From Pseudomonadota bacterium (GTDB taxonomy: Bacteria > Pseudomonadota > Alphaproteobacteria > Rhizobiales > Aestuariivirgaceae), in assembly GCA_963205315.1 (NCBI GenBank), contig CAUJIO010000069.1, positions 1-64,000 on the forward strand: a stretch of 64,000 bases of DNA, given 5' to 3'. A program made the position numbers and the translations under genes. This document shows positions 54,212 through 62,898 of the stretch, piece by piece (positions within the stretch are counted from its first letter, which is position 1; each line of letters begins with the position of its first letter). The notes under the pieces were generated by a model, which saw only the letters and a program-made list of their open reading frames with translations, ran no database searches and was not told the origin of the DNA.

Positions 54212-54792
54212 GATGTCACGCCGATTTCGGCTGCCCTTTGCATGGGGTAGAATTGACCGGATGACCAGACGCCGAACCAATCGTCCTGCACGGTGCCGGC
54301 CGCAGCGATGTCATAGAACAATGCCCTCGACACAAGCGCCTCAAGCCTGCCCCGCACCAGCACATATGGCTTCATGCCTCCCGTGCCCGGTTCGAGGGCA
54401 AATCGGAGGGGATGGCTCGCATCGACCGTCACCTCATCATCGACATTGGTCTCGAATCGGATGACCTGATCCTTGCCCAATCCCGAAACGGCCATGCGCA
54501 CGGCGATGAAAGGCGCGTCATCGACGCGGATGCCGCACTTTTCCACAGGCGTCACCAGATAGAACTTTCCGTCGTCATCGTGACGCAGCACGGAGGAAAA
54601 CAATTGCACCAGCGGCTTCCGCCCAATGGGCGATTTCATATAGAACCACGTGCCGTCGGCGGCGATCCGCATGTCGATGTCGCCGCAGAACGGCGGGTTC
54701 CACAATTCGACTGGCGGCGGGCCCTTGGCCTTCCGCGCTTCTGCCAAACCCTTTAAGGGGTTGCTTGTATCACTTTGATCTGTGTTCATCAT
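54208..54792 (-). CDS. DUF1285-domain protein
   Basis: 194 residues. PPVELWNPPFCGDIDMRIAADG is the DUF1285 signature; the rest is strand-rich (TPVEKCGIRVDDAPFIAV, GRKPLVQLFSSVLRHDDDG). Structurally such proteins have two beta-barrel halves; function is unknown. First gene of a six-gene block running to folB and divergent from moxR across 127 bp. Confidence 0.9.
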   Translation of the reverse strand: MMNTDQSDTSNPLKGLAEARKAKGPPPVELWNPPFCGDIDMRIAADGTWFYMKSPIGRKPLVQLFSSVLRHDDDGKFYLVTPVEKCGIRVDDAPFIAVRMAVSGLGKDQVIRFETNVDDEVTVDASHPLRFALEPGTGGMKPYVLVRGRLEALVSRALFYDIAAAGTVQDDWFGVWSSGQFYPMQRAAEIGVTS

Positions 54793-54919
54793 CGGATCGT
54801 AGTGGTTTGAGTCGGGGGTAACCCGCCTCTTTTAGGCCATTCTCGTTCACGAGGATGTCATTAAGAACAAACTCATGCCGCAGGCCATGATGGCCCGGTA
54901 CCCAACTATAGTGAGCCTC

Positions 54920-55918
54920 ATGCCCAGCATCAATGAAGCAGACCGTCAGATCGTAGCCGACCTTGAGACGGCGGGCGAAAGGCTGGGCAAGGCCCGCGAA
55001 GCGATCGGCCGTATAATCTTCGGTCAGGAGGAGGTGGTGGAGCAGGTCCTGATCGCCATTCTGGGCGGCGGTCATGCACTGCTCGTTGGCGCCCCCGGCC
55101 TGGCCAAGACCAAGCTCGCGACGACGCTCGGCCGGGTTCTCGGCCTCGCCGAAAAGCGCGTGCAGTTTACTCCCGACCTGATGCCGGCCGACATCCTCGG
55201 CTCGGAGGTGCTCGATGAGACCGATACCGGTAGCCGGCAATTCCGTTTCGTGCCCGGCCCCGTGTTCTGCCAGTTGATGATGGCGGACGAAATCAATCGC
55301 GCCAGCCCACGCACCCAGTCAGCACTCCTGCAAGCCATGCAGGAACATCACGTCACTGTCGCGGGCGTGCGCCACGATCTGCCGCGTCCCTTCCATGTGC
55401 TGGCAACACAGAACCCCATCGAGCAGGAAGGCACCTATCCGCTGCCCGAAGCGCAGCTTGACCGCTTTCTCGTCGAGATCGATGTCCCGTATCCATCCCT
55501 CGATGCCGAGCGCCGCATGCTGTTCGCAACGACGGGTGCAGACGAAGTCCAGCCTGAGAAGGTGCTGTCGGCGACCGACTTGATGAATGCACAGCGCCTG
55601 ACCCGTCTCATTCCGGTTGGCGAACAGGTGGCGGAAGCCATTCTGCGGGTGGTGCGCGCCGCGAGGCCCGGTGCCGACGCGGATGACTACGTGAACAAGA
55701 ATATCGCTTGGGGACCAAGCCCGCGTGCCAGCCAGGCTCTGATGCTCGGCGCCCGCGCCCGCGCCCTGCTGCAGGGCCGCCTGTCGCCGTCGATCGATGA
55801 CGTCGCGGCCTTGCTGGGTCCGGTGTTCCGTCACCGCATGGCCCTGAATTTCACGGCGCGGGCCGACGGCCTCACCATCGACGGTACTATCGCGCATCTC
55901 GCCAAGCTGCTTGCCTGA
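54920..55918 (+). CDS. MoxR-family AAA+ ATPase
   Basis: 332 residues. Walker A VGAPGLAKTK near 56-65, Walker B MMADEINRASPRTQSALLQAMQEH and sensor NPIEQEGTYPLPEAQLDRF are the MoxR set. These AAA+ proteins act as chaperones that mature or regulate partner proteins, usually encoded next to DUF58 and VWA genes, as here. Start at 54920; an ATG 15 codons upstream is possible. First gene of a four-gene operon. Confidence 0.93.
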   Translation: MPSINEADRQIVADLETAGERLGKAREAIGRIIFGQEEVVEQVLIAILGGGHALLVGAPGLAKTKLATTLGRVLGLAEKRVQFTPDLMPADILGSEVLDETDTGSRQFRFVPGPVFCQLMMADEINRASPRTQSALLQAMQEHHVTVAGVRHDLPRPFHVLATQNPIEQEGTYPLPEAQLDRFLVEIDVPYPSLDAERRMLFATTGADEVQPEKVLSATDLMNAQRLTRLIPVGEQVAEAILRVVRAARPGADADDYVNKNIAWGPSPRASQALMLGARARALLQGRLSPSIDDVAALLGPVFRHRMALNFTARADGLTIDGTIAHLAKLLA

Positions 55919-55922
55919 TCAA

Positions 55923-56807
55923 ATGGCGATGCCCGCCCTTGCCTTGAGCCTCACCGACCGCGCCAGTGCTGCGGCGCGCGTTGTGCCGCCCTTGTTGGTG
56001 GATGCCGAGCGCATTGCCGCAAGCGTGATCCTGGGCGACCACGGGCGCAAGCGTTCCGGTCCGGGAGAAAGCTTCTGGCAATACCGGCCCTATAGTTTCG
56101 GCGATTCCACCCAGCGCATCGATTGGCACAAGTCCGCGCGTTCGGACCGCGTCTACATCCGCGAGAATGAGTGGGAAGCCGCGAACACCTTGTGGCTGTG
56201 GTCATCACCGTCCGTGTCGATGGATTTCCGCTCGAGCCGCGCCAGTGTCACAAAGCGCGAACGTGCCCAGCTTGTCGCTCTTGCATCTGGCGTGCTTGCG
56301 GTGCGCGCGCATGAGCGCATCGGTGTCATTGGTGGCCCTTACGCCCCCGACCACTCGCGTGGCACATTGCTGCGCATCGCCAACTGGTTCCTCGATGGTG
56401 GCGACGGCAACGCGCTGCCCGCCTTCGTCCGCATGCCGCGCTTTTCCAGTGCGCTGCTGGTCGGCGATTTCTTCGACACGCCGCAAGCCGTCGCGCGCGC
56501 CATCACGCCAATGGCGTCCGCCGGCATCAAGGGTCATCTCGTGCAGGTCGTCGATGTCGCCGAGGAAACGCTGCCTTTTGCCGGCCGCATCGAATTCCAG
56601 GAAATGGCAGGCCCGCTGAAATTCCTCTCGGCCAAGACAGAATTGCTGCGCGGCGTCTATGCCGAAAGGCTGGCGCAACACCGTGAAGCGCTTCGCGATC
56701 TTTGCAGGCGTATTGGCTGGACGTTCACCATTCACCGCACCGATGAGCCGCCCGCCCGCCTGCTGATGATGCTGCACGTCCTGATTTCGGGAGAGCTGCG
56801 GCGATGA
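55923..56807 (+). CDS. DUF58-domain protein
   Basis: 294 residues. GRKRSGPGESFWQYRPYSFGDSTQRIDWHKSARSD is the DUF58 signature (near 42-76), then a VWA-like domain with LVGDFFDTPQAVARAI. It is the usual partner of MoxR. It starts four bases past the moxR stop and overlaps the next gene by 4 bp (ATGA). Confidence 0.9.
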   Translation: MAMPALALSLTDRASAAARVVPPLLVDAERIAASVILGDHGRKRSGPGESFWQYRPYSFGDSTQRIDWHKSARSDRVYIRENEWEAANTLWLWSSPSVSMDFRSSRASVTKRERAQLVALASGVLAVRAHERIGVIGGPYAPDHSRGTLLRIANWFLDGGDGNALPAFVRMPRFSSALLVGDFFDTPQAVARAITPMASAGIKGHLVQVVDVAEETLPFAGRIEFQEMAGPLKFLSAKTELLRGVYAERLAQHREALRDLCRRIGWTFTIHRTDEPPARLLMMLHVLISGELRR

Positions 56808-59593
56808 ACATGTTGTCCGCATTGCACTTCACCACACCGCTCGCCCTCGGCGGGCTGTTGTTGCTGCCGGTTATCTGGTGGCTGCTGCGTTTCACGCCGC
56901 CCAAGCCCGAGACCGTCAAGTTTCCACCGATCCGCCTGCTGCTCGATTTGGTCAATCGCGAGGAACAACCAGACCGCACGCCGTGGTGGTTGTTGCTGTT
57001 GCGCCTGGCCGTGGCCGCCCTGCTCATCTTCGGCGTCGCCCATCCACTTTATGCGCCAGGCCGTGTCGCCACCATTGCCCCAACGCCCTTGCTGCTGATT
57101 GTCGATGACAGCTGGGCCGCCGCCCGGGACTGGGACAAGCGGCAGGCCGTGTTGAACGAAATCCTCGACGCGGCGCGCGGCGCTGGCGCCACGGTCGCGT
57201 TGGCCACGACGACCCCGCAATCACGCCCGCAAAATCTGGAGCCCGGTGACGCCGAGAACGCCAGAACCCGCACCGCCGCGCTGAAACCGCGCGCCATGGA
57301 CCCCGACCGCACTGGCCTGCTCGCCAGCCTGCAAGAAAAATTGGGAGGCGCATCCGCCCTGCGCGTCATCTGGCTGAGCGACGGAATCGATGACGGCAAG
57401 GCCGCGGAATTTGCCGGAGGCCTGTTGAGCCTTGCAAAGGGCCAGGCATACGTCGAAGCGATCATCCCTGAGACCGCCACCTTGCCCGTGGCTCTCACGG
57501 CCCCGGGTTTTGAAGGCGGCCGCATCAAGATCACTGCCTTGCGGGCCAACACGACAGAAGAATCCACTCAGCGCGTGACGGCCCGCGCCGGCAACGGCCG
57601 GCCGCTGGGCGAGGCCGAGCTGAAATTCGCCAGGGGCGCGGCCAGCGCCAGCGGCTCCATTGAGTTACCGATTGAACTGCGCAACGAGGTGGGCCGCATC
57701 GCCATTGAAGGCGAGCGAAATGCCGCAGCCGTCTTCCTGATGGATGACCGCTGGCGCCGCAAGACGGTGGCCCTGCAATCGGGAGCTTCCAGCGAAACCG
57801 CCCAGCCGCTGTTGTCGCCGCTCTATTACGTCACGCGCGCGCTCGAACCCTTTGCCGAAATGTCCGAGCCGTCAGATTCTGCCAGCTTGAAGAACATGCT
57901 GGATCAAGGCCTTTCGATGCTCGTGCTGGCGGACATTGGCGTGTTGCCGCAGGAACAGCAGGACAGTGTTTCGCAATGGGTGGACCGGGGCGGGGTTCTG
58001 CTCCGGTTTGCGGGCCCGCGCCTGGCAGGCGCACAAGATTCGCTCATGCCCGTTGCTTTGCGTGAAGGTGGCCGCTCGCTCGGCAGCGCACTCAGCTGGG
58101 AAACGCCACAGGCCATGCAGGCCTTTCCCGAGAAGTCCCCCTTCGCTGGCTTGATGACTGATGACGCCGTGCGCATTAATCGGCAGGTTCTGGCCGAGCC
58201 CGATGCGGATCTGCCGGATCGCGTCTGGGCTTCGCTCGCCGATGGAACCCCGCTGGTCACGGCGCGGCGCGAGGGCAAGGGATTGATCGTCCTGTTCCAT
58301 GTTACCGCCAACGCCGACTGGTCGAACCTGCCGCTGAGCGGCCTCTTCGTCGAGATGTTGCGCCGGGTGCTGGACATTGCCCCGGCGGCCGGTGGCGGTG
58401 CAGCAGTCGCGACCGCCCAGGCCGATGCGCAAGCGTTTACGCCGTGGCGCGCCCTGGATGGGTTTGGTGAATTGAACGATCCCCTCCCCGACGTGCAACC
58501 GATCCCTGCTGCTGCGATTGACAAGGCCAAGGCCTCAGCCGCAACGCCCGCCGGGCTTTACCGCCGTGGTGCGCAGGAACGCGCCATTAACATCAGTCGC
58601 GGCGGCGACGGCCTCAAGGCAATCACCGGCCTGCCGGAAACCATTGCCATCCGCTCCCTCGAGCCATTGCCCGCCCTGGCGCTGGCACCCATTATCTTCG
58701 CCGCCGCCACTGTTCTGTTCTTGCTGGATTGTCTCGCAGCACTCTTCCTCGGCGGAGGCATCAACCGGTTGCGCCAGAAACGTGGCGTGGTGGCCGCACT
58801 CCTGCTGATCATGCTTGTCCTGCCCCCGCCCGACGCCATTGCTCAGTCCACAGATGAATTCGCACTGCGGAATGCCCTGCAGACGCGCCTGGCCTATGTC
58901 ATCACCGGCGACAGCACCATTGACGACATCAGCCAGAAGGGATTGACGGGGCTGAATGCAATCCTTCGTGATCGCACCTCTGTCGATCCAGGCGATCCTG
59001 CCGGCATCAACATCGAACGCGACGAACTGAGTTTCTTTCCGATCCTCTACTGGGCAATACGCGCCGACGCGCCGGTGCCTTCCGACGCCGCATTGGCCCG
59101 CATGGATGCCTACATGAAGAATGGCGGCACGATCTTCTTTGACCTGCGCGAGGACGGTGCCGGACTCGATGCCCTGTCTGGCGGTGCGACGGCCGCCGGT
59201 GAAGCCCTGCGCCGCATGCTGGCAAAACTCGACATTCCACCGCTCGAGCCAGTCCCCGAGTCGCATGTTCTGACTCGCAGCTTCTATTTGCTCGACCGTT
59301 TCCCCGGCCGCTATGACTCGGGCAAGCTCTGGGTCGAGCGGAGCGATTCCGAGGGCGCTGCGTCGAACAACAGTGACGGTGTCTCGACCATCATCATCGG
59401 CTCCAATGACTATGCCGCAGCCTGGGCGATGGACGACAATGGCGAGCCACTGTTTGCCTCCGTTCCGGGCACCGATCGCCAGCGTGAATTCGCCATCCGC
59501 ACCGGCATCAACATCGTCATGTATGCACTCACCGGCAACTACAAGGCTGACCAGGTGCATGTGCCGGCATTGCTGGAAAGGCTTGGTCAGTAA
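56804..59593 (+). CDS. Membrane protein with BatA-like N-terminus and DUF4159 C-terminus
   Basis: 929 residues. The N-terminus FTTPLALGGLLLLPVIWWLLRFTPPKPETVKFPP is the BatA membrane domain (two helices by about 75). A VWA-like domain (VDDSWAA near 104) and large periplasmic regions follow, then two helices near 630-665 and a C-terminal DUF4159 domain (about 695-925: FPILYWAIRADAPVP, GTIFFDLREDGAG, LTRSFYLLDRFPGRYDSGKLWVE). Function unknown; it belongs to the MoxR/DUF58 system. Overlaps its neighbours by 4 bp and 1 bp. Confidence 0.88.
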   Translation: MNMLSALHFTTPLALGGLLLLPVIWWLLRFTPPKPETVKFPPIRLLLDLVNREEQPDRTPWWLLLLRLAVAALLIFGVAHPLYAPGRVATIAPTPLLLIVDDSWAAARDWDKRQAVLNEILDAARGAGATVALATTTPQSRPQNLEPGDAENARTRTAALKPRAMDPDRTGLLASLQEKLGGASALRVIWLSDGIDDGKAAEFAGGLLSLAKGQAYVEAIIPETATLPVALTAPGFEGGRIKITALRANTTEESTQRVTARAGNGRPLGEAELKFARGAASASGSIELPIELRNEVGRIAIEGERNAAAVFLMDDRWRRKTVALQSGASSETAQPLLSPLYYVTRALEPFAEMSEPSDSASLKNMLDQGLSMLVLADIGVLPQEQQDSVSQWVDRGGVLLRFAGPRLAGAQDSLMPVALREGGRSLGSALSWETPQAMQAFPEKSPFAGLMTDDAVRINRQVLAEPDADLPDRVWASLADGTPLVTARREGKGLIVLFHVTANADWSNLPLSGLFVEMLRRVLDIAPAAGGGAAVATAQADAQAFTPWRALDGFGELNDPLPDVQPIPAAAIDKAKASAATPAGLYRRGAQERAINISRGGDGLKAITGLPETIAIRSLEPLPALALAPIIFAAATVLFLLDCLAALFLGGGINRLRQKRGVVAALLLIMLVLPPPDAIAQSTDEFALRNALQTRLAYVITGDSTIDDISQKGLTGLNAILRDRTSVDPGDPAGINIERDELSFFPILYWAIRADAPVPSDAALARMDAYMKNGGTIFFDLREDGAGLDALSGGATAAGEALRRMLAKLDIPPLEPVPESHVLTRSFYLLDRFPGRYDSGKLWVERSDSEGAASNNSDGVSTIIIGSNDYAAAWAMDDNGEPLFASVPGTDRQREFAIRTGINIVMYALTGNYKADQVHVPALLERLGQ

Positions 59594-61650
59594 TGGACTG
59601 GACGGTCAGCTTCGCTCCGGCTCTTCCCTGGGCCGTCATCATCGGGCTGAGCGCCGTTGGTGTATTCGTCATTGCGCTGATGATCTATTCGCGCACCCGT
59701 GGCCTTCTGCTTCGCGTCATTGCACTGGCACTTCTGCTTGCCGCCCTCTTCAACCCTTCACTCCGCAATGAAGTGCGCGAGCCTCTGACCGACATCGCTG
59801 TCGCCATCATCGACCGCTCCCTCAGTCAGGAAAATGGCGATCGCGTTAGCCGGACAAACGCCGCGGAGGCAGCGATCAAGGAGGCTGTCTCCCGCCTCGG
59901 CAACACCGAGCTTCGGACCGTCGAAGTAACCTCCGGCATCAGCAGCGAAGATGATGGCACCCGCGCCTTCGCCGCTTTGAATCGCGCCTTGGCTGAAATT
60001 CCACCGGAGCGGTTTGCTGGCGCGATCATGGTCACAGATGGCCAGATCCACGATGCACCGGCCGATCTGGCCAACCGCAACATTGGCGGTCCTGTGCACG
60101 GCCTTTTGACCGGAACGAAATCCGAGAGCGACCGCAAGGTGGTCATCGACAAGGCGCCACGATTCGGCATCATCGGCAAGGAACAGATCATCACATTCCA
60201 TGTCGAGGAAGCCAACGGACCGGGTCAGCCGGTGGACGCGACCGTGAACGTTGGCCGCGACGATCCGATTGTGGTCTCCGTCTCCCCGGGTCAGAGTGTC
60301 GATGTGACGGTGCCGGTCGATCACGGCGGGCAGAACATCGTCGAGATTGCCGTGCCGCCTCTCGATGGCGAAATATCGACCCAGAACAATCGCGCCGTCA
60401 CCGTCGTTGAAGGCGTACGCGACCGCTTGCGCGTGCTGCTTGTCTCGGGCGAGCCGCATCCCGGCGAACGGTCCTGGCGCAACCTGCTCAAGGCCGATGC
60501 CTCGGTCGACCTCGTACACTTCACCATTCTGCGTCCGCCGGAAAAGCAGGACGGCACGCCGACCAAGGAACTCGCCCTCATTGCCTTCCCGACGCGCGAA
60601 CTCTTCATCGACAAGCTCGATGAATTCGATCTGGTGATCTTCGACCGCTATCGTCAACAGTCGGTGCTTCCGTCGGTCTACATGGCCAATATCGCCCGCT
60701 ACGTTCAGGATGGCGGCGCCATGCTGATCGCCTCGGGGCCTGACCTGGCCAGCGAAAATGGTCTGTTCTACACGCCCCTCTCGGACATCATTGCAGCGGC
60801 ACCCACGGGCCATGTGCTGGAAGGCGGTTTCAAGCCGAAACTCACAGCGGCCGGCCGCAAGCATCCCGTCACCAGCACCTTGCCTGGCAGTGCAGGCGAG
60901 GAGCCGACCTGGGGCCGCTGGTTCCGCCTGGTCGAAACCGAGGCGCTGAGTGGCGACACCATCATGTCCGGTCTGGAAGACAAGCCTCTGCTCGTTCTGT
61001 CACGCACCGGCAAGGGCCGTGTTGCCCAAATGCTGTCGGATCAGGGTTGGCTTTGGGCCCGCGGCTTCGAAGGCGGTGGCCCTCAAACCGAGTTGCTGCG
61101 GCGGATCGCTCACTGGCTGATGAAGGAGCCGGACCTTGAAGAAGAGGCCTTGACCGGTGCACAGTCCGGCAAGTCGCTGATCATCGAGCGCCGCACCATG
61201 GCTGAAAAGGTTGAACCGGTCGCCGTCACCCAACCCTCCGGCAAGACTGTCAGCGTGGTTTTGAAAGAGGTTTCGCCTGGCCGCTGGCGGGGCGACATGC
61301 CGGTCACCGAAGCAGGCTTGCACCGGCTGGGCGATGGCACGCTCGATGCGGTCGCAGCTGCCGGAAGTGCAGATGCGCGCGAAATGTCCAATCTCGTCAG
61401 CACACCGGCCATTCTTGCACCCGTCGCCGCCGTCACGGGCGGCGCGGTACAGTGGCTGGAAGACGGCATGCCGCAATTGGTGAAGGTGCAGCCGGGCCGT
61501 CAGTTCTCGGGGTCGGGTTGGCTAGGTCTCAGGGCAAATGGCGCGCATCGCGTTCTGGCTGTCACCGAGATTCCGCTATTCGCGTCACTCCTAAGCCTCG
61601 GCGCGCTGCTTCTGGCCTTCTGCGCCATGTGGTATCGCGAAGGCCGCTGA
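59593..61650 (+). CDS. Membrane protein with glutamine-amidotransferase-like domain
   Basis: 685 residues. Two membrane helices (about 12-32 and 38-55) and one at the C-terminus (about 660-678) anchor a large periplasmic part with VWA-like sequence (DIAVAIIDRSLSQ, AGAIMVTDGQIHDAP) and a flavodoxin/GATase1-like region (VLLVSGEPHPGERSWRNLL, LVIFDRYRQQSVLPSVYM, DGGAMLIASGPD). Its ATG shares a base with the DUF4159 gene stop. Fourth and last gene of the MoxR operon; function unknown. Overlaps the convergent GNAT gene by 60 bp. Confidence 0.85.
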   Translation: MDWTVSFAPALPWAVIIGLSAVGVFVIALMIYSRTRGLLLRVIALALLLAALFNPSLRNEVREPLTDIAVAIIDRSLSQENGDRVSRTNAAEAAIKEAVSRLGNTELRTVEVTSGISSEDDGTRAFAALNRALAEIPPERFAGAIMVTDGQIHDAPADLANRNIGGPVHGLLTGTKSESDRKVVIDKAPRFGIIGKEQIITFHVEEANGPGQPVDATVNVGRDDPIVVSVSPGQSVDVTVPVDHGGQNIVEIAVPPLDGEISTQNNRAVTVVEGVRDRLRVLLVSGEPHPGERSWRNLLKADASVDLVHFTILRPPEKQDGTPTKELALIAFPTRELFIDKLDEFDLVIFDRYRQQSVLPSVYMANIARYVQDGGAMLIASGPDLASENGLFYTPLSDIIAAAPTGHVLEGGFKPKLTAAGRKHPVTSTLPGSAGEEPTWGRWFRLVETEALSGDTIMSGLEDKPLLVLSRTGKGRVAQMLSDQGWLWARGFEGGGPQTELLRRIAHWLMKEPDLEEEALTGAQSGKSLIIERRTMAEKVEPVAVTQPSGKTVSVVLKEVSPGRWRGDMPVTEAGLHRLGDGTLDAVAAAGSADAREMSNLVSTPAILAPVAAVTGGAVQWLEDGMPQLVKVQPGRQFSGSGWLGLRANGAHRVLAVTEIPLFASLLSLGALLLAFCAMWYREGR

Positions 61651-62154
61651 CGCCGGCACTTGCGCCAATCCCGACAAACCGGAAAGTGAGCCCGGCCGCA
61701 ATTCCAGGTACAGGAAGCGGTCGGGGTTGACGGGACCTGGCAAAGAAATCAGTCCGGCTGGCAATTTGTGGAAGCCGACCTTTGAATAGTAAGGCTCGTC
61801 GCCGACCAGCAGAACAAGTCCGTGCCCTTGAGCTTTGGCCCGCGCCAGGCCTTCCCGCATCAACTTGAGGCCGATGCCCAGCCCCTGCCGGTCCGGATGG
61901 ACGGCCAGCGGCCCCAGCAGCAGGGCTGGAGACTGGGCCGCACCGATCTCCAAAGGCCAGAAACTGATTGTGCCGGCGATGCCAATGAGCGGATCACGGA
62001 CCACCAGCGACAAGCCGGGGACGGCCCGATTACCTTCACGCAGCCGATATGATGTCTTGGAGTGACGATCAGATCCGAAGCTCAGATCAAGCAAATGCTC
62101 GATCGCTTCGTGATCGCAAGAATGGGATTCTTCGCAGACGGACGTGCCGCACAT
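61591..62154 (-). CDS. GNAT-family N-acetyltransferase
   Basis: 187 residues. Motif A LGPLAVHPDRQGLGIGLKLMREGL holds the acetyl-CoA loop, and LVLLVGDEPYYSKVGFHKL completes the fold; it resembles the YhbS-type group. Substrate unknown. The last 20 codons are antisense to the end of the 685-residue gene. From 62155 to 62355 (201 bp) I see no gene. Confidence 0.88.
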   Translation of the reverse strand: MCGTSVCEESHSCDHEAIEHLLDLSFGSDRHSKTSYRLREGNRAVPGLSLVVRDPLIGIAGTISFWPLEIGAAQSPALLLGPLAVHPDRQGLGIGLKLMREGLARAKAQGHGLVLLVGDEPYYSKVGFHKLPAGLISLPGPVNPDRFLYLELRPGSLSGLSGLAQVPASAAFAIPHGAEGQKQRAEA

Positions 62155-62355
62155 GGACGTGAACTCGTGATGGAGGGCTTTAAAAGGGACCCGGAGCCCC
62201 GAAGCACATCACGCAGCGTATGTGACAACTGGATAACCGGACGCAGAGCAAGGCGCACTGTCGCGCCAGATTCACGCTCGTCGTCGCAGGTTCAGCTTGT
62301 CAACAGATGTCATGTGGAACGCATTAGCTTTCCGCCGGGTGAACGTCAAGCGCTT

Positions 62356-62826
62356 CTACCAATGCCGGCTGGGAGCCGCCCCCTTCAAGACTTCATCGAT
62401 CCGCCGCAGCGTGCCCCCGGTTGTGCCAGCCGGGAGCTGGTCGAGAGGAAAGAACTTCGCTTCCTTGATTTCAAGATTTGGACGGAATGGTACGGCGGTA
62501 AATCTCCGCAAGACGAAACAGGCAACATGGTCGCCCGGGAAATTCTTGTCGTTGAGATACATACCGTGCAGCTCGGGTTCCTCTGCGGCAGTGATGGCAG
62601 CCTCCTCCTGGACCTCGCGTACTGCCGCTTCATAAATCGTCTCGCGCCGTTCCACCCCGCCGCCTGGCATGAGCCAGCCCGGCGCATAGGTATGCCGCAC
62701 AAGCAAAATCTCGGAATTGTCACGCAGCACCATGGTGCGCGTACCGAGAGTGAGGCTTCTGAACTGGCGGTAGAGCGGCTGAACCACCAGCAGTTGCGCC
62801 GTCTTGAACAGGGTCTTTGTGATCAT
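62356..62826 (-). CDS. Nudix hydrolase
   Basis: 156 residues. The Nudix box is PGGGVERRETIYEAAVREVQEEAAI near 54-78, where the final Gly is replaced by Ala. The context LTLGTRTMVLRDNSEILLVRHTYAPGWLMPGGG is usual for broad nucleoside-diphosphate hydrolases. The start at 62826 begins the fold; a frame open far upstream is an antisense artefact. Substrate unknown. Confidence 0.88.
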   Translation of the reverse strand: MITKTLFKTAQLLVVQPLYRQFRSLTLGTRTMVLRDNSEILLVRHTYAPGWLMPGGGVERRETIYEAAVREVQEEAAITAAEEPELHGMYLNDKNFPGDHVACFVLRRFTAVPFRPNLEIKEAKFFPLDQLPAGTTGGTLRRIDEVLKGAAPSRHW

Positions 62827-62898
62827 GCCTCTGGTTACCGCGCCGCGCCCACGGCGCCAAGCTTGAGTTCCGGCCCTGCCGGGACTATGCCGGACCCC

